Source of the DNA: Bordetella genomosp. 4
GTDB lineage: Bacteria; Pseudomonadota; Gammaproteobacteria; Burkholderiales; Burkholderiaceae_B
DNA length: 64,000 bases
NCBI RefSeq assembly: GCF_002261185.1
Contig: NZ_NEVQ01000013.1
Coordinates: 310,001 to 374,000, forward strand
Direction of reading: 5' to 3'
Positions 17,099 to 25,030 of the stretch are shown piece by piece. Position 1 is the stretch's first letter. Each line of letters opens with the position of its first letter. Under the pieces are notes generated by a model, which ran no database searches, was not told the origin of the DNA, and saw only the letters and a program-made list of their open reading frames with translations. The position numbers and the translations under genes were made by a program.

Positions 17099-18370
17099 TT
17101 ACGCCGCAATTTGAACGGCATGACGAGTGCGGCCGGTCTTGCCTGCTTCGAGGCGCTCATAGACCGACAGCAGATCCTGTCCCACGCGTTGCCATGTATA
17201 AAGCCGTCTGGCGCGCAATCGGCCCGCCTCGCCCATCCGTTCGCATAGTTCGGGATTCGAGGCCAGTTGCGCCAGGCGTTCGGCCAGCTTGTCGGGATTT
17301 TTAGGGGGAACCAGAAACCCGGTTTTTCCGTTCACGACGGTTGTGCGTATGCCCCCGGTATCGGCGCCAATCACGGGCCGGCCGCACGCCATGGCTTCGA
17401 CTGGCGTAATGCCAAACGGCTCATACCATGGTGTGGTCACAAACACGTCGCTGGCGCTGTAGTACGTTGCCAGTTGGTCGCGATTGCGGCGGCCGGTAAA
17501 TTGCACCAGCGAGGAGACGCCCTCTTCTGCTGCGATGCCGCGCAATCGTCCGATTTCAGGGGTTGCGGTTTCGTTTGCGTCTTCGGAGTTTCCGCCGACG
17601 ACCAGCAATTTCGCGTCGATGCCGTAGCGGTGGCGCAATCGTCCCAACGCCCGAATCACGTTGTCGACGCCTTTGCGCGGTACCATGCGTCCCAACTGCA
17701 GCAAGGTGAAAGTCCCCTCATCCCAGCCGAGTGCGGCGCGCGCGGCGGCTTTGGGTTGCGGTTTCATTTCCCCGGCATCGTAGCCGCAGGGCACGATGTC
17801 GATATGCGTGGGATCGGCCTCGTACAGCTCCATCAGGTCGCGCCGATCTTGCGGACATTCCGCGATGATGCAGTCAGCGTGACGGACGATTTCATCTTCG
17901 ATGTCAAATCGGCTATCAGGAAAACGGTCTGCTTCCTGCTGATAGCGGCGACGTACCTTGCCCAGTGCATGAAAAGTCACCACCATCGGCACGCCAAATC
18001 GTTGCGATACGGGTAATGCCGCCAACGCCGACATGAAAAAATTGGCATGAACGACATCGTAGCCACGGCGTTGCCGTGCGAAGTACCGTTGCAAAAAGGC
18101 GCTGAATTCGTCCATATACGGCAGCATTTGTTCCTTTGGCAGATAGCTCGCCGGCCCTGCCGGAACATGCACGATATTGACGCCGTCCATCCATTCCTGT
18201 TCTGTTGTCAGCAGTGGGTCATCCTTGCGCGTGAAAACATCGACTTGAAGCCCTGCGCGCGCCAGTTGACGGGCAACCTGCGCCACATAGATGTTCTGTC
18301 CGCCGCTATCGACGCCGCCTGCCAGCGCGAGCGGTGACGCATGCTCGCTGATGAGGGCAATCTTTCTCAT
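17099..18370 (-). CDS. Glycosyltransferase family 4
   Basis: The protein has 423 residues from the ATG at 18370, after GGAGCTTCATT; the frame is open much further upstream, into the space after the ABC fusion gene. N-terminal EHASPLALAGGVDSGGQNIY is the acceptor-side glycine-rich motif shared with sucrose-phosphate-synthase- and MshA-like GT4 enzymes. The donor side has LLQLGRMVPRKGVDNVIRA and YEPFGITPVEAMACGRPVIG, the E-x7-E motif of retaining GT-B enzymes. It is cytoplasmic or peripheral to the membrane. It is preceded by a 205-base gap with a strong hairpin, the largest spacing inside this operon. Confidence 0.85.
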   Translation of the reverse strand: MRKIALISEHASPLALAGGVDSGGQNIYVAQVARQLARAGLQVDVFTRKDDPLLTTEQEWMDGVNIVHVPAGPASYLPKEQMLPYMDEFSAFLQRYFARQRRGYDVVHANFFMSALAALPVSQRFGVPMVVTFHALGKVRRRYQQEADRFPDSRFDIEDEIVRHADCIIAECPQDRRDLMELYEADPTHIDIVPCGYDAGEMKPQPKAAARAALGWDEGTFTLLQLGRMVPRKGVDNVIRALGRLRHRYGIDAKLLVVGGNSEDANETATPEIGRLRGIAAEEGVSSLVQFTGRRNRDQLATYYSASDVFVTTPWYEPFGITPVEAMACGRPVIGADTGGIRTTVVNGKTGFLVPPKNPDKLAERLAQLASNPELCERMGEAGRLRARRLYTWQRVGQDLLSVYERLEAGKTGRTRHAVQIAA

Positions 18371-18499
18371 AATGAAGCTCCGTTTTCTAGCCAGCGCTCG
18401 ACGGGTGACGCACGCCGGTATCGCGTTTGAAGCAAGTGCTGTGCCGTTAAGGGGCGCATACGGCGATGTATGCCGGTGCAACAGGAAAGCCCGCGCGAT

Positions 18500-18535
18500 G
18501 CGGCACTTCTTACCGGCAGGCGTAAGAAGTGCTGC
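18500..18535. other. Strong stem-loop inside the glycan operon
   Basis: GCGGCACTTCTTAC and GTAAGAAGTGCTGC form a 14-bp stem with one G-U pair around the 8-base loop CGGCAGGC. It lies 41 bases after the ABC-fusion stop and 130 bases before the GT4 start. No T run follows on either strand, so it is not a standard terminator. An RNA-processing or stability element, or a partial attenuator, is possible. Confidence 0.6.
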
Positions 18536-18575
18536 GGGACGATCAAGCTTTAGAAATCGTGCGATTGCGCGGCAG

Positions 18576-21308
18576 TCAGCCTTTGTCCTGGCCGCTACCG
18601 GCGTTTGCCGGCGCAGCGGGCAACAAGGCTCCCACCGTCGCCAGCAGTTCCTGGGTATTGACCGGTTTGGCCAAATGAATCTGGAACCCGGCCAGCAAGG
18701 TACGCAATCGGTATTCGGGCTCTGCAAACCCCGATAACGCAATGGCAGGCAGGCGATGCGCCAACGCCGCGCCTCGCTCGGCCTCCAGGGCTCGGATCCT
18801 GCCAATGACCTCGTAGCCATCCATCTCGCCCAGGGACAGGTCGCAGATCAGCACGTCGGGCCATTGATCCGCGGACATAGCCTTGAACGCAGCCAACGCC
18901 TGCTCGCCGTCGGCATATTCGGTCACCCGTGCGCCGTTGTCCCTCAGCACCTCGGCGATCATCTCGCGCGCCTCGTCCTGATCGTCCACCACGATTACTG
19001 ACACATTCTGCACATCGACACGTTGCGCATCCCGCCGTGTGACAGTGGGCTCAACGGCCCGAATCGGAAAATCCGCAGAGAACGTCACTCCGCCTACATC
19101 GGCTGCCGCGCTGTGAAAGACGCCGCCTTGGCGCTGGACCTGTGCAGCCAGCTGAGCCGGGTCCAGTGCCGCCGCGCGGCGCAGCGCTTCGGAACCATCC
19201 TGTCCCGTCGAGGACACGAGGTCCGAACGCCCATCGGTCACTGCCAGATGCGCCATGGGACCATTGCGTTGCAGCCGTATTTCGATGCGTCCGCCAGGTG
19301 GCGTGACCGCGATCGCATGCAGGCATAGATCCCATACCAACTGCTGCAAGGTACTGGGATCGCCACTGATCCGCGCCGCCTCGTTGCCGATGAGGGTATA
19401 CAGGTTTACGCCGCGCTCTGCCGCGACCTCCCGTATCGCATCCAATACCCCTGCCACAACTGCCACCAGATTCACGGGCTGTCGGGTCTGGCGGTCCTGG
19501 GCTTCCTCCAGCTCGGACTGCTGGCGCTGCAACGCCCACATTTGCGCGTACATGCCCTGCTGCGCCAAGAGGTCCTTATGCTGGCCCTGTTCGATGACGC
19601 GGCCTCGATCCAGCACCACGATGTTGTCCGCGTGCACTATCGTCGACAGGCGATGCGCGATGATCAGCGTGGTACGGCCGCGCGACAGGCGTTCCAGCTC
19701 GGCTTGTATCGCGCGCTCGGTGCGCGTGTCCAGCGCCGATGTCGCCTCGTCAAAGACCATGATGGAGGGATTCTTGAGGATCGCTCTGGCGATGGCGATG
19801 CGCTGACGCTCGCCGCCGGACAGTTTGATGCCGCGTTCGCCGACCGGCGTCTCGTAGCCGCCGGGCAAACTCTCGATGAACTCATGCACCCGAGCGCCAC
19901 GCGCCGCCTGGACGATCTGATCGCGTGTCGCACCGGGTTGACTGTAGGCGATGTTGTAGGCGATGGTTTCGTTAAACAACACCGTATCCTGCGGCACGAT
20001 ACCGAGAGCTTTGCGAATACTGCGTACGTTGACTGTACGCAGGTCCTGGCCATTGACGCGCACGCTGCCTTCGCTGGGATCGTAAAAACGGAACAACAAG
20101 CGTGCCAATGTGGATTTGCCCGATCCGCTGCCGCCGACCACCGCCAGCGTCGTTCCCGCGGGAACCGTCAGATCGATATCCCACAAGATCTGGCGCCCGG
20201 CCTCGTAGCCGAAATTGATTTTCTCAAATCGGATTTCTCCCATGCCGGGATCCAGATCCGGCAGCGTCGCATCGTCGCCCGTTTCCGTGGGCTTGCGCAA
20301 CAGATCGCAGACCCGCTCGGCATTCACGAAAGCCTCTTTGGCTTGGCGAAAGATCAAGCCCAGCGTATTCAAGGGCAGGCAGATCTGAATGATGTATGCG
20401 TTGACCAATACCAGATCGCCGACTGTCATCCGCGCGTCCACGACCTGCTCGCCGGCCAACAACATGACGGTCGCCACGCCGCAGGCGATGATGGCGCTCT
20501 GCCCTACATGCAGCCGCGACAGGGATGCTTGATTGCGTATCCCCACATCAACCCATGATCCCAGCACATGGCTCAATCGCCGGGATTCCAGCCCCTCGTT
20601 CGCGTTGAGTTTGACGGCCTCGTAATTCAAAAGACTATCGACAATCCGGCCGCTGGCGCGTGAGTCCAGGTCATTCATATGGCGCTGGTAGACCACCCTT
20701 TTACGCACCATGATCACGGTATAAACAAAGTAGGCCGAGAACGTGGCGGCCAGGACCAGCGCAAACCACGCGCTATAACCCATGACCAGAATCAACACCA
20801 CGGAAACCATTTCGACCAGCGTGGGCAACAGCGTAAAAAGCGCAGTACCGAGCAGAAACCCGATGCCGGCCGTGCCTCTTTCCACGTCGCGCGCCAGCTT
20901 GCCGGTCTGCCGCGTGCCGTGGAATCGCGCCCCTAAACGCTGCAGGTGATCGAACACCCTCAAAGTGAAATCGGCCACGGCCCGCTGCGCCACACGTACG
21001 AACACCACATCGCGCAATTCGGTGAACAGGCTACCGCCAAACCGGATCAACGCATAGCCCAATAGCAGAAACACAGGCAAAACCAGCAATCCGGGTTCGC
21101 TGAGCCTGTCCACGATGGACTTCAGCAGAAACGGGACCAGCACCATCAGCAATTTGGCTGCGACCAGCAGTGCGATTGCAGCCCCGGTCCTGCCCCGATG
21201 CTTCCACAACGCCTGCAAGATCGTGCGCGTGACCTCTTTGCGTGCAAAGCTGTCACCCGTGACGTCCTGATCCGATATGCCGGCGAATTCGTCTGTCTTA
21301 CCGTTCAT
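18576..21308 (-). CDS. Atm1-type ABC exporter fused to degenerate HATPase-like and receiver domains
   Basis: The protein has 910 residues from the ATG at 21308 (ATGA overlap with the GT2). Residues about 35-335 are a six-helix ABC exporter domain with Atm1/ABCB7 hallmarks (RQTGKLARDVERGTAGI, SLLNYEAVKLNANE). The nucleotide-binding domain (about 355-595) is complete: Walker A GGSGSGKST at 392-400, signature LSGGERQ at 496-502, Walker B VFDEATSALD and H552. Residues about 607-757 resemble a histidine-kinase ATPase domain (LQQLVWDLCLHAIAVTPPGG), but the N-box Asn is His and the G boxes and phospho-accepting His are missing. Residues about 768-898 form a receiver: D775/D776, phospho-acceptor D823, S859 and K881. 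It is an inner-membrane homodimer, perhaps exporting thiol compounds or flipping a lipid-linked glycan. No cognate kinase is nearby. Confidence 0.88.
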   Translation of the reverse strand: MNGKTDEFAGISDQDVTGDSFARKEVTRTILQALWKHRGRTGAAIALLVAAKLLMVLVPFLLKSIVDRLSEPGLLVLPVFLLLGYALIRFGGSLFTELRDVVFVRVAQRAVADFTLRVFDHLQRLGARFHGTRQTGKLARDVERGTAGIGFLLGTALFTLLPTLVEMVSVVLILVMGYSAWFALVLAATFSAYFVYTVIMVRKRVVYQRHMNDLDSRASGRIVDSLLNYEAVKLNANEGLESRRLSHVLGSWVDVGIRNQASLSRLHVGQSAIIACGVATVMLLAGEQVVDARMTVGDLVLVNAYIIQICLPLNTLGLIFRQAKEAFVNAERVCDLLRKPTETGDDATLPDLDPGMGEIRFEKINFGYEAGRQILWDIDLTVPAGTTLAVVGGSGSGKSTLARLLFRFYDPSEGSVRVNGQDLRTVNVRSIRKALGIVPQDTVLFNETIAYNIAYSQPGATRDQIVQAARGARVHEFIESLPGGYETPVGERGIKLSGGERQRIAIARAILKNPSIMVFDEATSALDTRTERAIQAELERLSRGRTTLIIAHRLSTIVHADNIVVLDRGRVIEQGQHKDLLAQQGMYAQMWALQRQQSELEEAQDRQTRQPVNLVAVVAGVLDAIREVAAERGVNLYTLIGNEAARISGDPSTLQQLVWDLCLHAIAVTPPGGRIEIRLQRNGPMAHLAVTDGRSDLVSSTGQDGSEALRRAAALDPAQLAAQVQRQGGVFHSAAADVGGVTFSADFPIRAVEPTVTRRDAQRVDVQNVSVIVVDDQDEAREMIAEVLRDNGARVTEYADGEQALAAFKAMSADQWPDVLICDLSLGEMDGYEVIGRIRALEAERGAALAHRLPAIALSGFAEPEYRLRTLLAGFQIHLAKPVNTQELLATVGALLPAAPANAGSGQDKG

Positions 21309-22228
21309 AGGCTGTGCACCGGTCCTTTGAGTCCAACGGTACGCGATCGCGATACCCGTTCGACCCGTGCACAAACAGAGGGATTCACGCACCGCCGGTG
21401 ACGCCATATCATGACGGTCCCTCTCAATACGTCTGTCAGCAGTTGCAGCCGGGCAGGTAGCGATGGCGTGTTCTTGAATTCCTCAATGCTGCAGCGTATG
21501 GCCATATGCACCGGCAGCCGCAGCCATGCTGTCCAGATACTGTTGCGCGTCATCAACCGGCGCCGCCGCACGTTATCCCGTAACGAAGACGGCCAATGAT
21601 GCGTCACGACGCTTGGCGCGTAGACGATGCACTGGCCCTGTTCCAGAATGTCCAACGCCAACAGGGTTTCCTCGCCGCCGATGAACAGCGGCGGCCAATA
21701 ACCGCCCGCGTCGCGGAACGCCGCGGTCCGCATGACACAGGCTCCTGCCATGAATCCGACCAGTTCCGGGCCGACATCGTCCACTTCGGCCAGCGGGCTG
21801 GCGGCCATGACCTCGCAGGCGGGATCTATCCGACCCTCGTTGCCGACCAGGATCTGCGCATTGAGTACGGCGATAAGCGGGTGCGCATCCAAAATTTCGG
21901 TGGCGGTGTCCAGCGCCGTCGGCGACCACGCGGTATCGTCGTCGCTAAACGCAACATACGGTGTACGCACGCGCTGCACCCCCAGGTTTCGGCCTGCCGC
22001 GCCCCGATTGGTCTGCGACACGACCAACTCGACATCGGGATATTCGTCGGCGATGCGCTGCGCGGTGCCGTCGGTGCTTGCGTTGTCCACCACAATAATC
22101 GGCGGCGGACCCGTTGCCGTAGACAGCTCCTTCAAGCGCGCGAGCGTTGCGCACACTTCGTTCTGGCGGTTGTAGGTCAGCAGAACGATCGACACGCGCG
22201 GCGTGACACGTTGATCGGAAGCGATCAT
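21305..22228 (-). CDS. Glycosyltransferase family 2
   Basis: The protein has 307 residues; the ATG at 22228 overlaps the PIG-L stop by four bases. The GT-A core shows VSIVLLTYNRQNEVCATL, IIVVDNASTDGTA, NRGAAGRNLGV and the metal site FSDDDTAWSP, then GACVMRTAAFRDAGGYWP and GGEETLLALDIL, a typical acceptor/base region. There are no clear transmembrane helices, unlike the operon's other GT2. It probably adds an early sugar, since it is encoded next to the deacetylase that often acts on a GlcNAc-type unit. Donor unknown. Confidence 0.83.
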   Translation of the reverse strand: MIASDQRVTPRVSIVLLTYNRQNEVCATLARLKELSTATGPPPIIVVDNASTDGTAQRIADEYPDVELVVSQTNRGAAGRNLGVQRVRTPYVAFSDDDTAWSPTALDTATEILDAHPLIAVLNAQILVGNEGRIDPACEVMAASPLAEVDDVGPELVGFMAGACVMRTAAFRDAGGYWPPLFIGGEETLLALDILEQGQCIVYAPSVVTHHWPSSLRDNVRRRRLMTRNSIWTAWLRLPVHMAIRCSIEEFKNTPSLPARLQLLTDVLRGTVMIWRHRRCVNPSVCARVERVSRSRTVGLKGPVHSL

Positions 22229-22911
22229 GGTCCGTCTCCCGATGGCGTCAATCGCCAATAGCCCTCGGGGCGCGCCAGATCGTCCGGACAGGCGCCAAAG
22301 CCTCGCAGCTGGCTGCCATACGCGCACACCGCCCGGGATTTACGGTCCGAGCGACATGGTGTGGGCACCCGCGATGTCTCTATGCCCCGCTGGCGAATCA
22401 CAGACAGCCGTTGCGGCACGGCGTCAGGGCGTGCACGATAAGGCACGTCTTCATATGCCATCCAGACGGCACCTGGAAACAGGTACAACAACGATAGCAA
22501 TATGTCCGATACGCGGATGTGATCCTCGTGAAACAACCCTAACGGCATCACAACCTGACGAGGATGCAGCCGCGCGAGCGCATTCTTCAGCGACTCGCGC
22601 AGCAAAGGAATAAAGGGCTGCCAATTGTGCACGTATTGGCTATCCGGCAGGCCCAGCTCCACGCCGTCGCTGCCCAGCAGCCTCAGCGCTTCGCGGTTTT
22701 CCTCCAGACGACCCTTCAGCGCGGCCCGGGCAGTCGGAAATCCGCAGCGCTGATCCCACGAGGTCAAGCGCGCGGGATCCTCCGGCAATCCCGTGCACAC
22801 CGTAATGACCGTACTCAGGCGACTGCGGGCCAAGAGATCTCCGCAGCTGAACACTCCATCGTCCAGATGCGGAGACACCACGACGAGTGCATTCCTTTCA
22901 CGCGTCAGCAT
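22225..22911 (-). CDS. PIG-L/LmbE-family deacetylase
   Basis: The protein has 228 residues. Zinc-binding motif SPHLDD (residues 13-18) lies at the end of the first strand, and the second histidine motif FHEDH is further on; together they give the family's His-Asp-His site. PIG-L/LmbE enzymes remove N-acetyl groups from GlcNAc-linked substrates (GPI precursor, mycothiol and bacillithiol precursors, or glycan intermediates). As the first gene of the coupled run, it may deacetylate an amino sugar of the operon's product. Together with the GT4 it recalls mycothiol-type chemistry, but no cysteine ligase (MshC/BshC) is present. Confidence 0.83.
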   Translation of the reverse strand: MLTRERNALVVVSPHLDDGVFSCGDLLARSRLSTVITVCTGLPEDPARLTSWDQRCGFPTARAALKGRLEENREALRLLGSDGVELGLPDSQYVHNWQPFIPLLRESLKNALARLHPRQVVMPLGLFHEDHIRVSDILLSLLYLFPGAVWMAYEDVPYRARPDAVPQRLSVIRQRGIETSRVPTPCRSDRKSRAVCAYGSQLRGFGACPDDLARPEGYWRLTPSGDGP

Positions 22912-22952
22912 GCTTTTCTACCACCATGAGGGAACGGCCAGAGACTTCCCGT

Positions 22953-23513
22953 CTACTGTTTTGCCGGCGCCACGGTTTGCTGCAGCTTGCGAGCCTCCTC
23001 GAGATGATGCTTCAGGCTAGGCAGCGTTTCTGTCGCGAACTGTTTGACGTCGGGGTCTTGCGCTTCGCTGGAAGCTTTCTCGAACAGCTTCACGGCGTCC
23101 TCATGAGCCGAAACACCGATCTCTTTCGCGTAGGCTTCGTCAAAGCTGTCGTCACGTACATCCAACATCTTGAGCTTGGCCTTTTGCATCATTGAAGGGT
23201 CGCTCGGGATTTCATATCCCTTGCTCTTGGCCAGCTCGGACAACTTCTGAGCGACCTTGGTATGCTCGTCGATCATCTTTTGCGCAAAGGCCTTGACGTC
23301 GGCGTGACGTCCCTTTTCCAGCGCGACTTTGCTCGCCTGAATTTCCAACGCGCCGGAGTGGGCGGCATCATTCAAAAATTCCCGATCGGTACTGTCCAAC
23401 TTGGTGACGGGTTGACTAGGCTGTGGCGTGGTGGGCGCCTGTGCGGCACTGACACCCATCATGCCCAAGGTCAATACGACGGCCAGACCACTGTTTACAA
23501 AGCGATTCATCAT
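22953..23513 (-). CDS. DUF4142 periplasmic four-helix protein
   Basis: The protein has 186 residues; tandem ATG codons at 23513 follow GGAGATAAGC. Residues 1-26 are a Sec signal ending SAAQA. The mature part shows the DUF4142 pattern: TDREFLNDAAHSGALEIQAS, a helix with VKAFAQKMIDEHTKV, AYAKEIGVSAHEDAVKLFEK and LPSLKHHLEEARKL. The histidines in DEHTK, SAHED and LKHHL resemble ferritin-like metal positions. The family is periplasmic, often linked to stress genes, and of unknown biochemical role. It lies 41 bases upstream of the PIG-L gene on the same strand and may be the first gene of the glycan operon. Confidence 0.85.
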   Translation of the reverse strand: MMNRFVNSGLAVVLTLGMMGVSAAQAPTTPQPSQPVTKLDSTDREFLNDAAHSGALEIQASKVALEKGRHADVKAFAQKMIDEHTKVAQKLSELAKSKGYEIPSDPSMMQKAKLKMLDVRDDSFDEAYAKEIGVSAHEDAVKLFEKASSEAQDPDVKQFATETLPSLKHHLEEARKLQQTVAPAKQ

Positions 23514-23707
23514 GCTTATCTCCTGATGTGCGCGGCACATATTCCGCGGCGGCGCCGCGAGGGCGTGGCGCCTGTCTGCCCATCAGCAAGTCGCATGCCG
23601 CATACGCCCCTGTCCCGCAGCGGCGATCGCGCGTTTTCAAGCCCTTTTTGAACCACTCTGGGTATTCAGTGTTGCCGCCCTCGGCGCCTTCAAAAGACGG
23701 CAATGTG

Positions 23708-23734
23708 TTGTTTTATTGAAGTTTTTGCTAATAT
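23708..23734 (+). promoter_or_regulatory. Candidate promoter of the barrel-protein gene
   Basis: TTGTTT (23708-23713) and TAATAT (23729-23734), 15 bases apart, lie in an AT-rich patch 38 bases before the ATG at 23773. The spacing is short and the -35 box imperfect, so this is tentative. It argues against the in-frame TTG start at 23716. Confidence 0.3.
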
Positions 23735-23772
23735 CGCAACACTTTTTGTTTCTTTTGGGTTGGCCTCCACCT

Positions 23773-24960
23773 ATGCCGGCACTCCGAAGATGGCAGTCCC
23801 TCTCTGGCGCAGTCATCTTTACGATGCTGGCAGGCCACGCTATCGGGCCCAGCGCGGCGCGGGCATCGCAGTCAGAGATCATTCTGGACCCGGCAGTTGA
23901 TCCGGCCATTGCTCCGCACGAAACCTATCCGCATGTCTCCGGCCAGTTCATCGGCTACATCGAAAACGCCCATTTCTATGATGTCAAAGGCCCTGAGGGC
24001 TCGGGGCTGCCGTCATCGTGGAACACGGTGGATCCCTTTATGCAGGGCGCCATCGTTGCAAAACTGACTCCCGCGCTCGCGATATCGGGATTGGCGGAAT
24101 TCCGCTCGTTTGCCACCGCGCCCGAAGATCGCGCCTTTGAACAACTGGATGGGCAGCTGCGCAATCTGTTCGTGACCTACGATGCCGGCCACACCACACT
24201 GTTTGCGGGGAAATTCGAGGTGGGCTATGGCGAGGCCTGGCAGACCGTCGACGGCATCTATAGCGGATTTTCCGGGGATTACAGTTATCCCGGCTCGTTG
24301 GGCCTGGGTGCGCGGTGGTCATGGAAAAACGCGGACTCGGCGCGCCACACCCTGACCTCTATTGTGTTCAAGCGGGACAACACGATATTCGGGCATACCT
24401 GGACAAAAGACTATCCCGCCCTGCCACAACTCGAAGACGGAGGCCCAGGCAATACTCATGGATTGCAATCCGGCGGAATCGCCTATGACATTTCGGATAT
24501 TCCCGGCCTGCCCGGTTTGCGCGGCGGTATCGCGGTAGGCCGAATGGCGCGTGGCGACGGCGAGGCGGACGAGCGCGGCGAAACCGGCATGTCGGTCACC
24601 GTCAACTACGACACGCCACTGTCCGAGACCTGGGGATTGCGATTGTTTGCCGAAGCCGTGTATCTACGCGGCTATATGGGACGCCAGGCGGCCGCCACCG
24701 ATACCGTGCTGTCAGCCAGCCTCAGCCACGGCCAGATGCTGTACACGCTCACCGCGGCGCGGCGTGATCTGAACGCCATCCAAGGGAGTTTGGCCGACCA
24801 GGGCTTTGTCGATAACAACGATTGGGGCTGGTCGGCCACGGCGGCCTATCAAACGGATTTTGGCTTGATTGTGCAAGCTGGATTTTTGCGGCAGCAGGAG
24901 CAAGGCGTGGCATTCAATCAGGCATTGCTGCGATTGATTTATCAGACGGGATGGCAATAG
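23773..24960 (+). CDS. Probable outer-membrane beta-barrel protein
   Basis: The protein has 395 residues from the ATG at 23773, giving a signal peptide of about 29 residues ending SAARA. The rest has alternating hydrophobic and polar short segments rich in Gly, Tyr and Trp (VSGQFIGYIENAHF, LFVTYDAGHTTLFAGKFEVG, SLGLGARWSWKN, TAAYQTDFGLIVQAGFLRQQ), as expected for a transmembrane barrel. The chain ends in a hydrophobic strand LLRLIYQTGWQ, although the last residue is Gln and not Phe. I recognise no named porin. It is divergent from the DUF4142 gene and 70 bases upstream of two serine hydrolases. Confidence 0.6.
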   Translation: MPALRRWQSLSGAVIFTMLAGHAIGPSAARASQSEIILDPAVDPAIAPHETYPHVSGQFIGYIENAHFYDVKGPEGSGLPSSWNTVDPFMQGAIVAKLTPALAISGLAEFRSFATAPEDRAFEQLDGQLRNLFVTYDAGHTTLFAGKFEVGYGEAWQTVDGIYSGFSGDYSYPGSLGLGARWSWKNADSARHTLTSIVFKRDNTIFGHTWTKDYPALPQLEDGGPGNTHGLQSGGIAYDISDIPGLPGLRGGIAVGRMARGDGEADERGETGMSVTVNYDTPLSETWGLRLFAEAVYLRGYMGRQAAATDTVLSASLSHGQMLYTLTAARRDLNAIQGSLADQGFVDNNDWGWSATAAYQTDFGLIVQAGFLRQQEQGVAFNQALLRLIYQTGWQ

Positions 24961-25030
24961 CGGACAAGTCGGACTGACGCTCGCATCCGGAACAGGCACT
25001 ACGTTGCAGGACAACCGAATAGGGATTCGT

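Noticed and set aside
18500-18535. Operon hairpin as an intrinsic terminator
   Set aside because: The stem is strong, but no T run follows on the minus strand.
19542-20558. 338-codon open frame opposite the ABC ATPase region
   Set aside because: Antisense to the Walker and signature motifs of the exporter; composition typical of a shadow.
18576-21308. Possibility that the ABC-receiver fusion is two genes joined by a sequencing error
   Set aside because: The frame is continuous, and the linker and kinase-like region have normal composition with no stop or start signals between the parts. It remains worth an independent sequence check.
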